A stretch of 64,000 nucleotides of DNA from Elephas maximus indicus (Eukaryota > Chordata > Mammalia > Proboscidea > Elephantidae), in contig NC_064821.1 in assembly GCF_024166365.1 (NCBI RefSeq), positions 51,611,093 to 51,675,092 on the forward strand, written 5' to 3'. A program made the translations under genes and the position numbers. Below are positions 1-11,900 of this stretch, one piece after another (the stretch's first letter is position 1; each line of letters starts with the position of its first letter). Under the pieces are notes generated by a model, which was not told the origin of the DNA, ran no database searches, and saw only the letters and a program-made list of their open reading frames with translations.

Positions 1-2983
1 AATTTTATTGTGTCTAATACTATCAGGACTATCCCTTGCAGTAGTGACCTAGCTCATGTACTTATTTTTGCTAGTAACCAACCCAGTAAATCTGGTGTTT
101 ATAAGGGTATTACAGTGTGTAACCAAGTAGCTTGTTGTCCAATTCTATGTGTTCTACTTTTCTTGTGTTATTTAACAAGAGGTATTTGTTACAGCACAGA
201 CTATACTTTTCTTGGATCAATAAATAAAAATCTAAGGCTATTCTGTTATTTCATGTCACCTTGGCTTAATGAGGCCAGAGATCACTGTTGTGTTTCCATC
301 CCACTAGCAACTTTGTCTGTTATTTGTCCCATAGTGGTTGATAAATTTCTTAAAGATTTCTCCAATTCAAATATACTGTAAATTGGAATTAAAATTACCC
401 ACCATACCCTGAGTGTTGGACCAATGGGCGTTTTTTTTTTTTTTCTGATTCTTGTTTTACAATGGGTAACAAATTTAAGATTACATTTCTAATATTTACT
501 ATGGATATCTAAGGATAATCTTAAAGTTCTCAGAGTATACTGTCTATGCATTTATCAGGAATTTAAACAAGAAATTGTCTATATAACTTTACTATCAGTT
601 GGAAAGGGATCATCTAAACTAGTATAGGTGAATATATCACATAAAAAAACATATCTAGAAGGAACACACAAAATTTGTCCAGAGAAAACAGAAAATATAG
701 AAGAACTTACATATGACAACTAAGTTTTCATTAGAGAATTCATGATTAGCAAGGTAATACAGAATGGACTTCTGTTGGAGGTCTCCAGTTAGTCTGTCTA
801 AAACATACTAAGTGTTCCCCCTGAGGGCAAGCTGCCCCTCCTTGGTTTACCTATTAACAGTCATGGGTTACTTTCTCAGAAGCAAAGAGGAATCTAAGAC
901 AAAATGGAGTTTGACTCATGAGATCGATCTCCTCTGAGAGCTTGGTTTTCTTAAGATACATAATTTTCTGTATAGCAAGAAGGCAAGAGTTTGATTATAA
1001 ACATTAGACAGGTATTTTATACAACATTGTCTTGAAGACTGATTAAACCGATTACTGATTTACCCTAAACATAGCTCTATTTACTGATCTTGGGAGTCAG
1101 TTTCTCAAAACAGACTGAAGTCTTTAAAAAAAAGCACAACACCCAGAGCACAAATAGTCTTGTTAGTTTATCTGGACAATTGTTTATCTCAAAGTGGCTT
1201 CAGGAGTTAGTTTTTTTTTTTTTCTCAAAGCTCAAGGTTCAAGAGGACACCCAAAGGCAATGGCCTGTATGGGTTGCCCCACCTCTATGAAAGCCAGAAA
1301 TACGGATTCTGGGAGAATTACATACAACTTTCTCATGGTTTTCTCTTTTGGATCATGATCTTTTTACAGAATCTTTAATCAAAAATGCTCAATTACTACT
1401 TGTTTTTAAGATCTCAGGCACCATACAGCAAATTAGGAGGTAGGATGGAAACACTAACATTAGGCCATTTGTGTGAAATAACCAATGAAACCATGACCTA
1501 AGATCTTTGAACCAAGGAAACAAATCTCATGAGGTGCTTGTCTATGCATAGGCAGCGTCAGTAACTGCTTTCCATGTGCATTAGCAACAACTATATTCTG
1601 CCAAACCTAAGATTGTTAATTCAAGAGTTATAATATCTAAACCCACTATTTAGATAATTTAGGAGAAAAGAGGAATATGGTTTCTTATCTCCAGAAAGTA
1701 GGACCTTAAAGCATTTCTTATTTCCAGAAAGAAAAACCTTAAAACATCAGTAATATTCCCACATAAAACCCATAGTATCATATCATTTACTCAGCCTTAT
1801 GTAGTTAACTTCTATTCCATGTCATACTGGATCAACCGCAGTCTGAGAACCCATCAGCATTTGCATAAGAATTTTGGAAATTGTGATTGAGTCTAGTCAC
1901 AGTCTCTTCATAAGTCCAATATAATCCATATTTTTTTTGTTTAGATATTCTGGTCAGATATTTTCAGAAAGTTAAAACTTATCTGTAGATGACAAAACTT
2001 AATACGGTCATGATTAATTTATAAACATAATTCTTAACGGTGAAAGACCAGAAAGAAATTAATTACAAGCTCACCGCAAAGGCCAAATAAAATCAGTTTA
2101 AAAAAAAGTTTTAGAACCATATTTTTAAAGAACTTCCGATGTAACACATAATAATCTTGAGACATAATACCACATAGTCAGGTTATATCAAGAATATACC
2201 AAGACCATCAAGTCTCCAAATACCTGAACAGCAAGAAAAATAACTTCCTAGGTAAATGATGTGGATTCTCCAATCAAACTATTGGCTTTAATGATGCTAC
2301 GTTCAAAAAATAAATAAATACATTTGCAACCGAGTTAGCAATTAAGATGACATAATATTATGCATTTGTTGTCTAATATTAGGCAAAAACACAAGAGGAA
2401 ATACTAACATATAAATTTTAACCCAAAGAGAAAGAATCAGGCACTTATGGTTTTAACAACACTTCCTAATGTAATTTATGACATGTTAAATAAACCTTTT
2501 TAGCACTTTTTCTTTACAAAAATTTTCGTGGCTTTCAAACTTGTCAGGAGATTATCGTAAGTCACCAAGAAACAATAGTTATTTACCTCAAAGATCTTAA
2601 AAACTTCAGCTTTTTTCCTTTAAGCCATGTGGCTTGGTTTCCTACTCAGGAATCTTATTCTAATGACAGGCTGAACCTTTGTCTTTGAAGCAGACTGAAT
2701 TTAACATCAGTAAGTTACCTAAAAGATCTGAGAAATTATTTTAAGCCTGTATACCGTAAAACATAATTGAAATAAAGTTTCTTTAAATATTCCAAATTTT
2801 CATTTGACTTTTACTATTTCTCATATTTTTCCAATCTAATTGGCTTTGAAAGTCACAAGGTTTCTGTTCAACTGACTAATTAAACATTTCTCCAGGCCAT
2901 TTCATTATGATTTCTATTTGACCTTGGCAGCTGAGGCCTGGGGACTAAGGAGGCCTGATTTTGCCCCACCCTACCTTCCTTTT

Positions 2984-3149
2984 GAAAACCCTGGTGGCAT
3001 AGTGGTTAAGTGCTATGGCTGCTAACCAAAAGGTCAGCAGTTCGAATCCTCAGGTGCTCCTTGGAAACTCTATGGGGCAGTTCTACTCTGTCCTATAGGG
3101 TCGCTATGAGTCGGAATTGACTCGATGGCAACAGGTTTTTTTTTATTTT
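2984..3149 (+). repeat. AfroSINE, short form, in the retrovirus
   Basis: Starts gaaaaccctggtggcatag, has box-A-like tagtggttaagtg and box-B-like cagttcgaatcc, and ends in a T-rich tail. Flanked by a perfect 12-bp duplication taccttcctttt (2972-2983, 3150-3161). Confidence 0.95.
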
Positions 3150-4504
3150 TACCTTCCTTTTAACCCATTCTGATTCATTTACATAGAGGCATTTTGAAAG
3201 GCTATCTACCCAGTAAATACCAAAGCCCTTTAGCAATTTTGTAAATCATGCAATTCTTAGCTAGAGAAACTGGAGGCTGGAGAGAGTCATCCCAATTCTA
3301 GACATTTTGAAAGGCAAAAGATAACAATTTCTTTCTCTTTTGCTGTTCTGGAACTGTTACTTTTAAGACAAAATTATCTTTTTCCTTTAAACCATCTATA
3401 GAGCAAAAGATGACCAGTTGTTCAGTAAACAGCTCAATAAATTTTCAGGAGTCTCCACAAGCATATTCCAATTCAACGTGAATTTCTCTTCACCAGTTAG
3501 TTTCTATGCAACATGTACATTACACATAAGACACAGACAGGCGACTGAGATAATCTCTCAGTCTCAACCTTCCCAGACAGCCCCGGTCACACATCAAAGA
3601 AACAGAGAGCCCTCAGACCAGACAAGTCAGAAAGGGCTTAGTGAGGTCTAACACATTACTAGGAATATCTGAATTTCTACCTCGATCTTCTAGATACCGC
3701 TTATCTCTAATACCAAATGGAGGGGCTTCAGTCTCTCAATTTAAACAGAGACCTCTACATCCATTCCCCAGAAGCAGGGTGTACCAACCAGAGACAGATA
3801 ACATCTAGACAAAAACAATGGCCGCCACACACTCATACGCCTGCCAAAACTCTAGAGTCACCAAGACTAAGAATAGTTTAAAAACAAAAGGAAAGAAGAA
3901 AGAAAAAAAAGGTCAAGAAAGTAGACAATCCGAGTGCTCTCTGCAACCTCCCACTGGGGGTACATGACCCTCTCTGGAGCGTTCTCCACGGCCTCCTCTT
4001 ATCGTAGGCTTGCAACCCACTCAGTTTACTGAGTGCTCTCCACAACCCTCTGATGGGGTTTGTGACTCACTTGGTGGGCGCTCTCCACGGCTCTGTCCAA
4101 AGTCCGTGACTCACCCTTGAGATATGGGGTGATCAGCCCCTAACAAGGACTCAGTCCTTGTCCCCAAACCCTCTTTTGCGAAAACCAAATGACTGGAATG
4201 CTCTCCGTGAACCCCCCTCTTGGGGCTCGCAAGCCATTCAGTGGCAAGAGGAAAGAAGAAGAGAGAGAGAAAAAAAGGAAATGGAGACAAGGTATGCAGA
4301 GAAGAAAAAAAAAAAAGAGGATGGTAAATGTTGCTGAAGAGGGAAGGAGGACTGAGGGGGAGAATCGCCCGAACTTACCACTTCAAAGAGACACCAGACA
4401 AAAAGGTCCAGGCAGCAGCTTGTCTCTGAGTAGAGGCCTGTTCTGGAGGCTCAGTCCCCCTGGTCTGTGTCCCCTAACCAGGGGCTAATTTGAGCCCCTA
4501 GTCT

Positions 4505-4519
4505 CTGGCTGGTTTGCCA
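4505..4519 (-). other. Retroviral primer binding site, tRNA-Arg-like
   Basis: Minus-strand TGGCAAACCAGCCAG matches 13 of 15 bases of the complement of the tRNA-Arg(ACG) 3' end; both mismatches are G-to-A. It starts about 5 nt after the LTR end. Confidence 0.5.
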
Positions 4520-4524
4520 AATTT

Positions 4525-5176
4525 TGTTACCAATTGCCAATCTGACACAAAGGGTCCTTGCCTTTTCCCAAGTTAGAATACACGCAATAGACAACCTTTA
4601 TCTTCGGCAAGCTTTATTTTGCTTGAGTCAAGCAAAAGGAGTCAGTGGGGATCTAAGCCTCTCCAAAAGACTGACTCAAAAAGGGAAGCAAGGCTAGGGC
4701 TTATATGGGTTCGGTGGCGATAACAGAGTAATGAATATTTAGTGGGCTTCTTTCAAGGGGCAGATACTTCTCAGAATGGCAATTCCTGTTACTTAGGTTG
4801 CCTGCACATCTGGAATCCGGAATCCAAGATGGAACCCACTGATATTCAAGATGGAGTTCTCTCGGCAGCCCTTGGGGTCACTTATTATGGGATATAGCGC
4901 AAGCGCACTGATCTTTGGCACTACATCACCATCTTCAGAGGGCTAAGGAAGGTTAAACAGCGGTCACACTTTGTTCTTCTGCGCATGAGGGAGGCTGTAT
5001 GGGGGAAGGGACTAGAAAAACACTAAAAAGGAGATAGTAGTAATTCACGGGTTGTTTCAGCCTTATCTCATGTTGACAGGGTGTGGTTCCTGTTTATCCA
5101 ACTTCTAGATGGTAATCTTTTAACAGCTCTTTTGTTCCACCAGCACAGTTAACCTTATCTGTCCACTTCTGCCACA
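4525..5176 (-). mobile_element. 5' LTR of the endogenous retrovirus
   Basis: On the minus strand there is a TATA-like element (4706-4701) and an AATAAA (4618-4613) about 90 nt further, the normal U3/R spacing, then a CA end next to a primer site. The upper edge (TGTGGCAG at 5176) is a guess. Confidence 0.6.
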
Positions 5177-5489
5177 GGGGCTTTGCAGGTGCTGCCCCTT
5201 CTGCTTGAAATGCAATTCTCCCCTCTCTGCCCCTGGTTAACCCCCTACTTGCCACTTTCAATCTCAGCTTAAATTTTTTCTACTTGTAATAGAATGAGGT
5301 CCCTTTTCCTTTGCTATGACTTTCCTTTCAAATGGGGTCTCATTTGACCCCACATTCCTAAAGCTGATTATCTGATTAACGAGATGTAAATTCGGGAAGG
5401 GCAGGCACCACAACTGTTTGCTCACCATTGGGACCCAAGGGCTGATGCAAAGCTGGAGCTCAGTGATGCCGGGTTAGTAGCTCAACTGT

Positions 5490-5660
5490 GCACCGGGCAG
5501 CCTGTTTGAATCCTGGCTCTGCTCCTGACCAGCTGTGTGACCTTGGACAAGTTACTTACCTCTAAGCCCCAGTTTTCTCAGCTGTAAAATGGGATAACAG
5601 TACCTTGGAGGATCATGATCATTAAATGCATTTGTATACAGAAACCACTTAAATTGGTGC
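5490..5660 (+). repeat. MIR
   Basis: Core gaccagctgtgtgacctt and ctgtaaaatgggataa typical of MIR. Confidence 0.8.
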
Positions 5661-5732
5661 CTGGCACGTAGGGCGTACTCAATAACAAACAACGGTAGAT
5701 GATCCTGAAGATTCCTTCTAGAGCTAAAAAAG

Positions 5733-5943
5733 GAAAAAACCAAACCAGTTGCCATTGAGTCGACTCTGACTCATGGAGACTCCGTGTGTGTCAGAGTAGA
5801 ACTGTGCTCCATAGAGTTTTCAATGGCTGATTTTTTCAGAAGTAGATTGCTAGGCTTTCTTTCAAGGTGCCTCTGGGTGGACTCAAACTTCCAACCTTTT
5901 TGTTAGCTGTGAGCATGTCAACTGCTTGTACCATTTAGGGTCT
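5733..5943 (-). repeat. AfroSINE, long form
   Basis: Minus-strand long form with the segment tcttccaaggcacc-type spacer; head eroded near 5943. Confidence 0.85.
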
Positions 5944-6259
5944 GTAATGTACAGACTCAGCTTTTTGAGTCTCAGGACCATGTAAATTCTCTGCAAAGTT
6001 AGGCGTATTGTCCTTACAGAGTTATTTTCCTTGTCTCCTGTAGCTGGCAGAGGACTTTGTTTTGGGCTGCGGAGCCCAGAGCCCTTTGAGGTCATTCTGT
6101 CACTGGGTACTGGAGGTGCATGTGAACTATCCCAGCCATGTCTGCTCTGGGTTTCATCTCCCCCCATGTATAGAGGATGCTCAAATTTGTCCCCAGTCCA
6201 AAGATCTCCCAGCTGAAGTCCTGTGCCTCCAGTGTAAGGGCTAAGAACACTGGTTTTGG

Positions 6260-6405
6260 AATCAGACTCAAATTTAATTTTCGTTTTGCCACTGTAAAAT
6301 GGGAATAATCATAGTATCTGTTCCAGAGGCTGTCATGAGGCCCAGGCAAGGTCATGCAAGGTGTTTGGCCCAGGGCCTGGTACGCCGCAGGTGTGCAATA
6401 AACGG
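6260..6405 (+). repeat. MIR fragment
   Basis: ccactgtaaaatgggaataa and the downstream gcccagggcctgg region; left part lost. Confidence 0.65.
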
Positions 6406-6990
6406 TAGCTCTTCTAGAAGTGCCTTTCCCTCTTCAGGCATGTTCTTTATCACAGGTGGGGTGTCTCCTTCTGCCCTTTCACCCAGACCGAAAGCCTGGG
6501 CCTTTTATTCCTTGGTTGGCCCCTGCTCTCTCGGCCCAGCATACTGTCCGGCCCCAACCTTGGCATCTTCCTCCCAGTCTGATCCCCTCTATCCCTTGAG
6601 TAAATGCCTCCAAAGGCCCCCATCGGGCACCAGGCTCCATGAAGCTCCTAGCTTGGGGTCCCTGGCCTCCTGCAGTCTCAGCATCACCCACGGCCTCGGC
6701 CATTGCCTCGCCGTTCATCTGCTTCTGGCTCTATGCACACCTGGGTCCTGCTCCCTGCCTTTGCTGCTATGTGCCCCCTCCCTGAAAGGTCACTCTGCTT
6801 TCCCTCCGCTTTGCCCAGCAATTCCTTCTCATCCTTGAGCACTCAGCTCCGGTGTGTCTTCCCTCTGGAAGTACTCACCGATGCCACCTTGTCCCGGCCC
6901 ATCTCCCCATAATGCCTGCTCCTTCCTTCTCTTTCCCCTTTCCAGGCAAGGCCCTTTCGATTATCAGGAGTAGAGACCAGTTCCAGTAAA

Positions 6991-7192
6991 ACCGGCTGCC
7001 GTCGAGTCAGCCTTATTCGTGGTGGCCCCGAGTGTGCCAGAGTAGACCCGTGCTCCATAGGGTTATTTTAATAGCTGATTTTTCAGAAGCAGATCACCAA
7101 GTCTTTCTTCAGAGGCACTTTTGGGTGAGCTCCAACCTGCAACCTTTCAGTTAACAACGAAGTACTTTAACCATTTGCACCATCCAGGGACA
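6991..7192 (-). repeat. AfroSINE, first of a tandem pair
   Basis: Long form bounded by near-identical target sequence ccagttccagtaaa (6977-6990) and ccaattccagtaaa (7193-7206). Confidence 0.85.
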
Positions 7193-7206
7193 CCAATTCC
7201 AGTAAA

Positions 7207-7374
7207 ACCGGACCTCACGTGTTACAGAGTAGAACTGCTCCATAGGATTTTCTTGGCTGTGATCTTTATGGAAACAGATGACCAGGCCATTCTTCCGCAG
7301 CACCGCTGGGTGGGTCCCAGCTGCCAACCTTTCAGTTAGTAGTCGAACGCAAACCATCTTTGCCACCCAGGGAC
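7207..7374 (-). repeat. AfroSINE, second of a tandem pair
   Basis: Same orientation, with internal deletions. Bounded on the right by a third copy of the target (ctcagtttcagtaaa, 7375-7389). Confidence 0.8.
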
Positions 7375-7946
7375 CTCAGTTTCAGTAAAGGGGGCCGTTA
7401 TTTTAAGGATATATCAGGCAATAAAAAGGGTGGGATGTCACAGAAATCCAGGAACAGTAGTCGGAAGGATTTTTTTCTTCACATGAATCTTACTATGTTA
7501 TTGCCCTATAGAAAAACCCCCAGTGGCTTCCCTCACTGCACCTATAATAAAACCCGTGCTCCTTACAGGCCCTCAAGGCCCACCCACCTCATCTCATCTC
7601 CCATCCCTCTTCCCTGTACTTCTCTGCAGCCACACTGGCCACTTGTCTATTCCTTGGAGGTACTTGCTGTCCCAACTGGCTGCTTCCTGTCGATGCCTCC
7701 CTCTGATTTCAGGGCAGACTCCCAGCCTTCCGTGAAGGAGCCATCAACCAGCCTGTGGAAGCAGGAAGGGTGCAGTGTCAACTGCCCCCAGGGTGGGGAA
7801 AGGTGGAAGTGGGGGCTCCCCTGGCCTGGCCTGTGTTCTCCCTTCTCCTTCTCTACCCCTGGGCCACTCTCTGTTGCTGATGTTTTCTCTTCCACAGACA
7901 TCGTGGAAACCCTCTGTCTTACTTTACTAGGGCTACTGTAACAAAA

Positions 7947-8365
7947 GGAGCCCTGGCGGCACAATGGTTAAGCACTTGGCTTCTACCAAAAGGTTGGTGG
8001 TTTGAGGCCACCAGCAGCTCCATAGGAGAAAAAACCTGGCAACCTTCTCCGGCAAAGATTTTTAGAAAACCAAAACCCACTGCTGTCGAATCAGTTCCAA
8101 CTCATAGCGACCCTGTGGAACAGAACAGAACTGCCCCCACAGGGTTTCCAAGGCTGTAAATCTTTATGGAAGCAGGCTGCCACATCTGTCTCCCGAGCAG
8201 CAGCTGAGGGGTTCAAACTGCTGACCTTTCGGTTAGCAGCCGAGCACTTAACCACGGTGCATGCCACTATGGTTCCTTAAGTATAGCCTAGGAAACCCTA
8301 TGGGGCAGTTCCACTGTGTCATATAGGGTTGTTGTGAGTCAGAATCAACTTGACTGCAAACAACA
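7947..8365 (+). repeat. AfroSINE split by another AfroSINE
   Basis: Plus-strand SINE whose body (7947-8063) and tail (8278-8365) are separated by the minus-strand copy at 8064-8277. Outer duplication actgtaacaaaa at 7935-7946 and 8366-8377. Confidence 0.88.
8064..8277 (-). repeat. AfroSINE nested in another AfroSINE
   Basis: Full long form, tail at the left (aaaaccaaaaccc), head at the right (ggttcctt). Confidence 0.88.
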
Positions 8366-8907
8366 ACTGTAACAAAACAATATCACAAGTGAGTAGCTTC
8401 AAAGAACAGAAATTTATTGTCTCATAGTTTTGGAGGCTAGGAATCTGAATTCAGGGCGTCGGCAGAGCTAGGCTGTCTCTCTCTCTGTGAGCTCTAGGGG
8501 AAGACCTTTGTCTCTTTCAGTTTCTGTAGCTCTAGGCATTTCTTGGCGTTCCTTAGGTAAATTCCTGTAGATGTGTCTTCACCTAGTATCTGCCTTCCCC
8601 GTGTGTGTGTCTGTGTCTTCTGCTCTTTTTATACGACACCACTCAGAGAGATTAGGTTTAGGACCCACCCTACTCTGTATGACCTCATTAACATAACAAA
8701 AGAAACCCCCTGTTTCCAAGCAGGTCATATTTACCGGGACAGAGTTGGGACTGTCACATAACTTTCGGAGGGACACAGTTTAATGCATAACACCCTCTTA
8801 GGTGTCTCCTGTGTCTTCTGGCTCTAAAAGCCATCCCTCCCCCACACCCTGTCGCAGTCATACTCACAGACCTATTCTAACCCTCCCCCCACAATTTTGT
8901 GTCACAG

Positions 8908-8942
8908 GCAATCCTCCTGGTTCACTGGATACTGACGACCTG
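8908..8942 (+). CDS. AGTRAP: AGTRAP exon 2
   Basis: A 35-nt exon after a gtcacag acceptor and before a gtgagt donor. It encodes AILLVHWILTTW, the first membrane segment (human VILLGHWLLTTW), and ends in phase 2; exon 3 supplies the G of the last Trp codon. Confidence 0.9.
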
Positions 8943-11900
8943 GTGAGTGACTCCATGGGTGTTGGGTCTATGTGCATGTCTGTATCTCCCACTGGTCCCA
9001 AGACTAAATAAAAACTTTATCACTGGCAAGCCCCCTACCACCCCAAGATTGCCAGAAAAGCAGGCAGTTCCCAGAGGCCTCTGTCACCACTGCCTCTGAG
9101 GGGCTTCAAGCTCTCATCCTAGGAGAGGTGCAGGCCCAGAAATGCTGACAGCTCAGATCTCCTCCAGACACCACTCAGGCCTCCTGGAAGCTTGGATGAC
9201 TGGCTTCTCCCAAGGCCTCTGCATCAGAAGGCCTACGGTGCTAAAGCCGGTGACCAGTCTCAAATACCACATGAACCCCCGAGGCAGCCGTGGGTGGGCA
9301 GCCGGAAAGAGCTCTGTGTTTCTATAAACCTAGGTCAAGCTCGGACCATGAACTCTCTTGAGCCTGTTTTCTCATCTGTAAAATGGGACTATTACCCTCC
9401 TGCTTATCTTGTAAGGTCATTGGCAGGTGAAAACACTACCTTAGACACTGCAATAATTGCTCACATTTTTGGGGGCGTCCAGGAGCCGGCTGCTGGGCCG
9501 GGCACCTCTGTGGATTAGCTCAGCACCTTGACAGACAATGAACCTGAGACTCATGGGGTTGGAGTTGTTTGTTTAGGGGTGGATCCTCATTCTTCCACAC
9601 CATACTCTCCGCCCAGAGAAGGCAGATTTGGGATTCAGAGGGGTCTGGTCAGGTACTGGCAGTGCCATGTTCCAGCCAGGTCACCTTAGACAGGCAGCTC
9701 TACCTCTTAGGACTTGGTTTCCATCTGTACAATGGGGCTAGGGATGCACGCCCTGTAGGAGCCCTGAGAAGTGTGTGGTGCTTGTCTGACACCCCCAGGG
9801 CCTGGCACAGAGGGAGACTCAGGACTGAGCCTGGGTTTCCTTGGGTACTCTCTCTTTTCTCCAGTGGGCTTCCGGGAGGTTTCTTCTATAGAGAGGACTT
9901 CTCTTCCAAACAAAGATCAGAAACCATGGAGCTCGTGTGTGCACTTTGGAAGCTTTTAAGTGCAGTGTACATGTATATGTTTATGAATAATGTGAACAGT
10001 GCTAATCATAGCTAATGACCATGGGGAGCAAGGTGAAGATACAGATTTCTCAGTTACACTCACTGGGATTCTGATTTGGGGAGTCTGGACTGGGGCCTGG
10101 GTACCTGCTTTCTTAAAACCGAGGGATGAGGTTATTTATTCAAAGACTTATAGATCCTGGTTGCACTCCACGTGTGCTGCTTCCTACATGTTTTCTGTAT
10201 GTTACACTTCAGTGGGTATCACTGAAATTTACAGAGCACCCCCTGCATGAAGGGGCAGTTTAGGCCCAGAGTATATAATGGTAAATAAGGTAGACAAGAT
10301 CCCTGTCCTCAGGGACATTCTGTGCAATAGAGTGTAAGAGGATGGGCTTTGAACCAGATTGCCTGGGTTCAAATCCCAGCTCTACCACTCCATAGCCGTG
10401 TGACCTTGGACAAGTTACTCAGCCTCTCAGTGCTTCCCTTTCCCCATCTGTAAAATGAGAATACTAATACTTCTTCCCTCCAAAGATTAACATACAGGCA
10501 CATAAATTAGTTAATATAAATTTCTTAGAACTATGCCAGATATTACCAAAAACCAAAACCTGTTGCTGCCGAGTTCATTCCGACTCACAGCAACCCTGTA
10601 GGACAGAGTAGAACTGCCCCATAGGGATTCCAAGGAGCAGCCGGTGAATTCAAACTGCTGACTTTTTGTTTACCAGCCAAGCCCTTAACCACTGCACCAT
10701 CAGGGCTCCATCCAGATATTAGGAAGTGTTAACTTTTATTTTCATTAAGTTGACAAGCAAATAAGTAAGTAAACAATAGCAGTTAGTAGCAATACCCTAA
10801 AAAATAAAATACAGTAGGCATTGTGTTAGAAAGTGACTAACCAAAACCCAGTGCCATCGAGTCAATTCCGACTCATAGTGACCCTATAGGACAAAGTAAA
10901 ACTGCCCCATAGAGTTTCCAAGGAGCGCCTGGCAGATTCAAACTGCTGACCTCTTAGTTAGCAGTCGTAGCTCTTAACCACTATGCCATCAGGGTTTCCA
11001 GAAAGTGACTAGGTGGCATGTAAAATTGGGAAGTCAGGGAAGGGACTTGGAGTTAAGATTTGAGCTGAGACCAAAATGACAAAAGGGGGCCGAGTGTTCT
11101 GGACAAAGGGAACAGCGTGGAGAGTGGCTGGACAGTTGGAGGGAACTTGGCATATTCAAGGAGCAGAAAGAAGGCCAGCCAGGGACCTGGAGGTCTACAG
11201 AGGGTTGGAAGGTGAGGAGGGCAATGTTGGGGGCCGGGCCGGGCCTCACAGGGCCTTGTGGGCCGTGGAGAGGAGTCAGTGTTTTATTTCCAGTGGAGGG
11301 ATTTTTAGCAGAGAAGTGACATCACCTGACTTACATTAAAAAAAACAAGAAACAAGGAAAAAACAGTGCCAGTCAAGAAGTCTCTGACTCACGGCAACCC
11401 CACGGGTGTCATAGTAGAACTGTCTTCCATTGGGTTTTCAGTGGCTGGTTTTTCCAAAATAAATTGCCAGGCCTTTCTTCCTGGAAGCCTCTGGGTAAAC
11501 TCAAACCATCAACCTTTCCCTTTCCCTTAGCAGGCAGGCGCGTTAACCTTTTGCTCTACCCAGGGGCTCTATGACTTATATCACTGGCTGCTATTTAGAG
11601 GATAGCCTGCAGGGGGCAGGAGTGGAAGTAGGGAGACCAGCAGAAAGGCTGGAGAGAATGGTAGCTGGGACCTGGAGGGAAATGACCAGATTCGGGGATC
11701 TGTTTGGGAGACAGAGCCAATGGGATCCACTGGCATTTCTGAGGCACAGTTGGGTAGAGAAGAGCGAGCACCCTGTGGCCTCCCAGACTGTGGCCTGTTT
11801 TCAGGGAAGGCCTTGGAACCTGGGAGCATGAGGGAGGTGGGCTGGGGGTGGGTACCCGGGGGTGGTAGCCGCCTGATTGAACTAGGGGTGTCTCTTTCTT

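Larger units (their letters stand above)
1..4524 (-). mobile_element. Class-I endogenous retrovirus, decayed internal region
   Basis: Lies downstream (minus sense) of the LTR at 4525-5176. The first several hundred bases after the LTR look like an untranslated leader with a loosely repeated Cys/Trp-free GC-rich motif (4000-4200). At 370-1 a minus-strand frame resembles the transmembrane part of a gammaretrovirus-like env: a heptad-like stretch, a QATWL motif and a hydrophobic end, broken by several stops. The distance from leader to env (about 4 kb, including a SINE) is too short for full gag-pol, so it is internally deleted. It cannot encode anything intact. Confidence 0.55.
7915..8790 (-). 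repeat. MaLR-type (MLT1-like) LTR, interrupted by SINEs
   Basis: The typical reverse-oriented stretch, tactagggctactgtaacaaa then aatttattgtctcatagttt, resumes after the SINE block. Old and diverged; the subfamily is not resolved. Confidence 0.6.
5177..8907. other. AGTRAP intron 1, right part
   Basis: Repeats as listed. Between them, 5944-6259 and 6406-6976 hold no gene or repeat I recognise; the frames open there lack family resemblance or splice support. Confidence 0.7.

Noticed and set aside
10-381. 123-codon plus-strand open frame at the left edge
   Set aside because: It is the shadow of a decayed retroviral env-like region on the other strand; no similarity to a known protein in this frame.
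3003-3055. tRNA-like A and B boxes
   Set aside because: These belong to the tRNA-derived head of AfroSINEs, found in every full copy; no real tRNA gene or cloverleaf.
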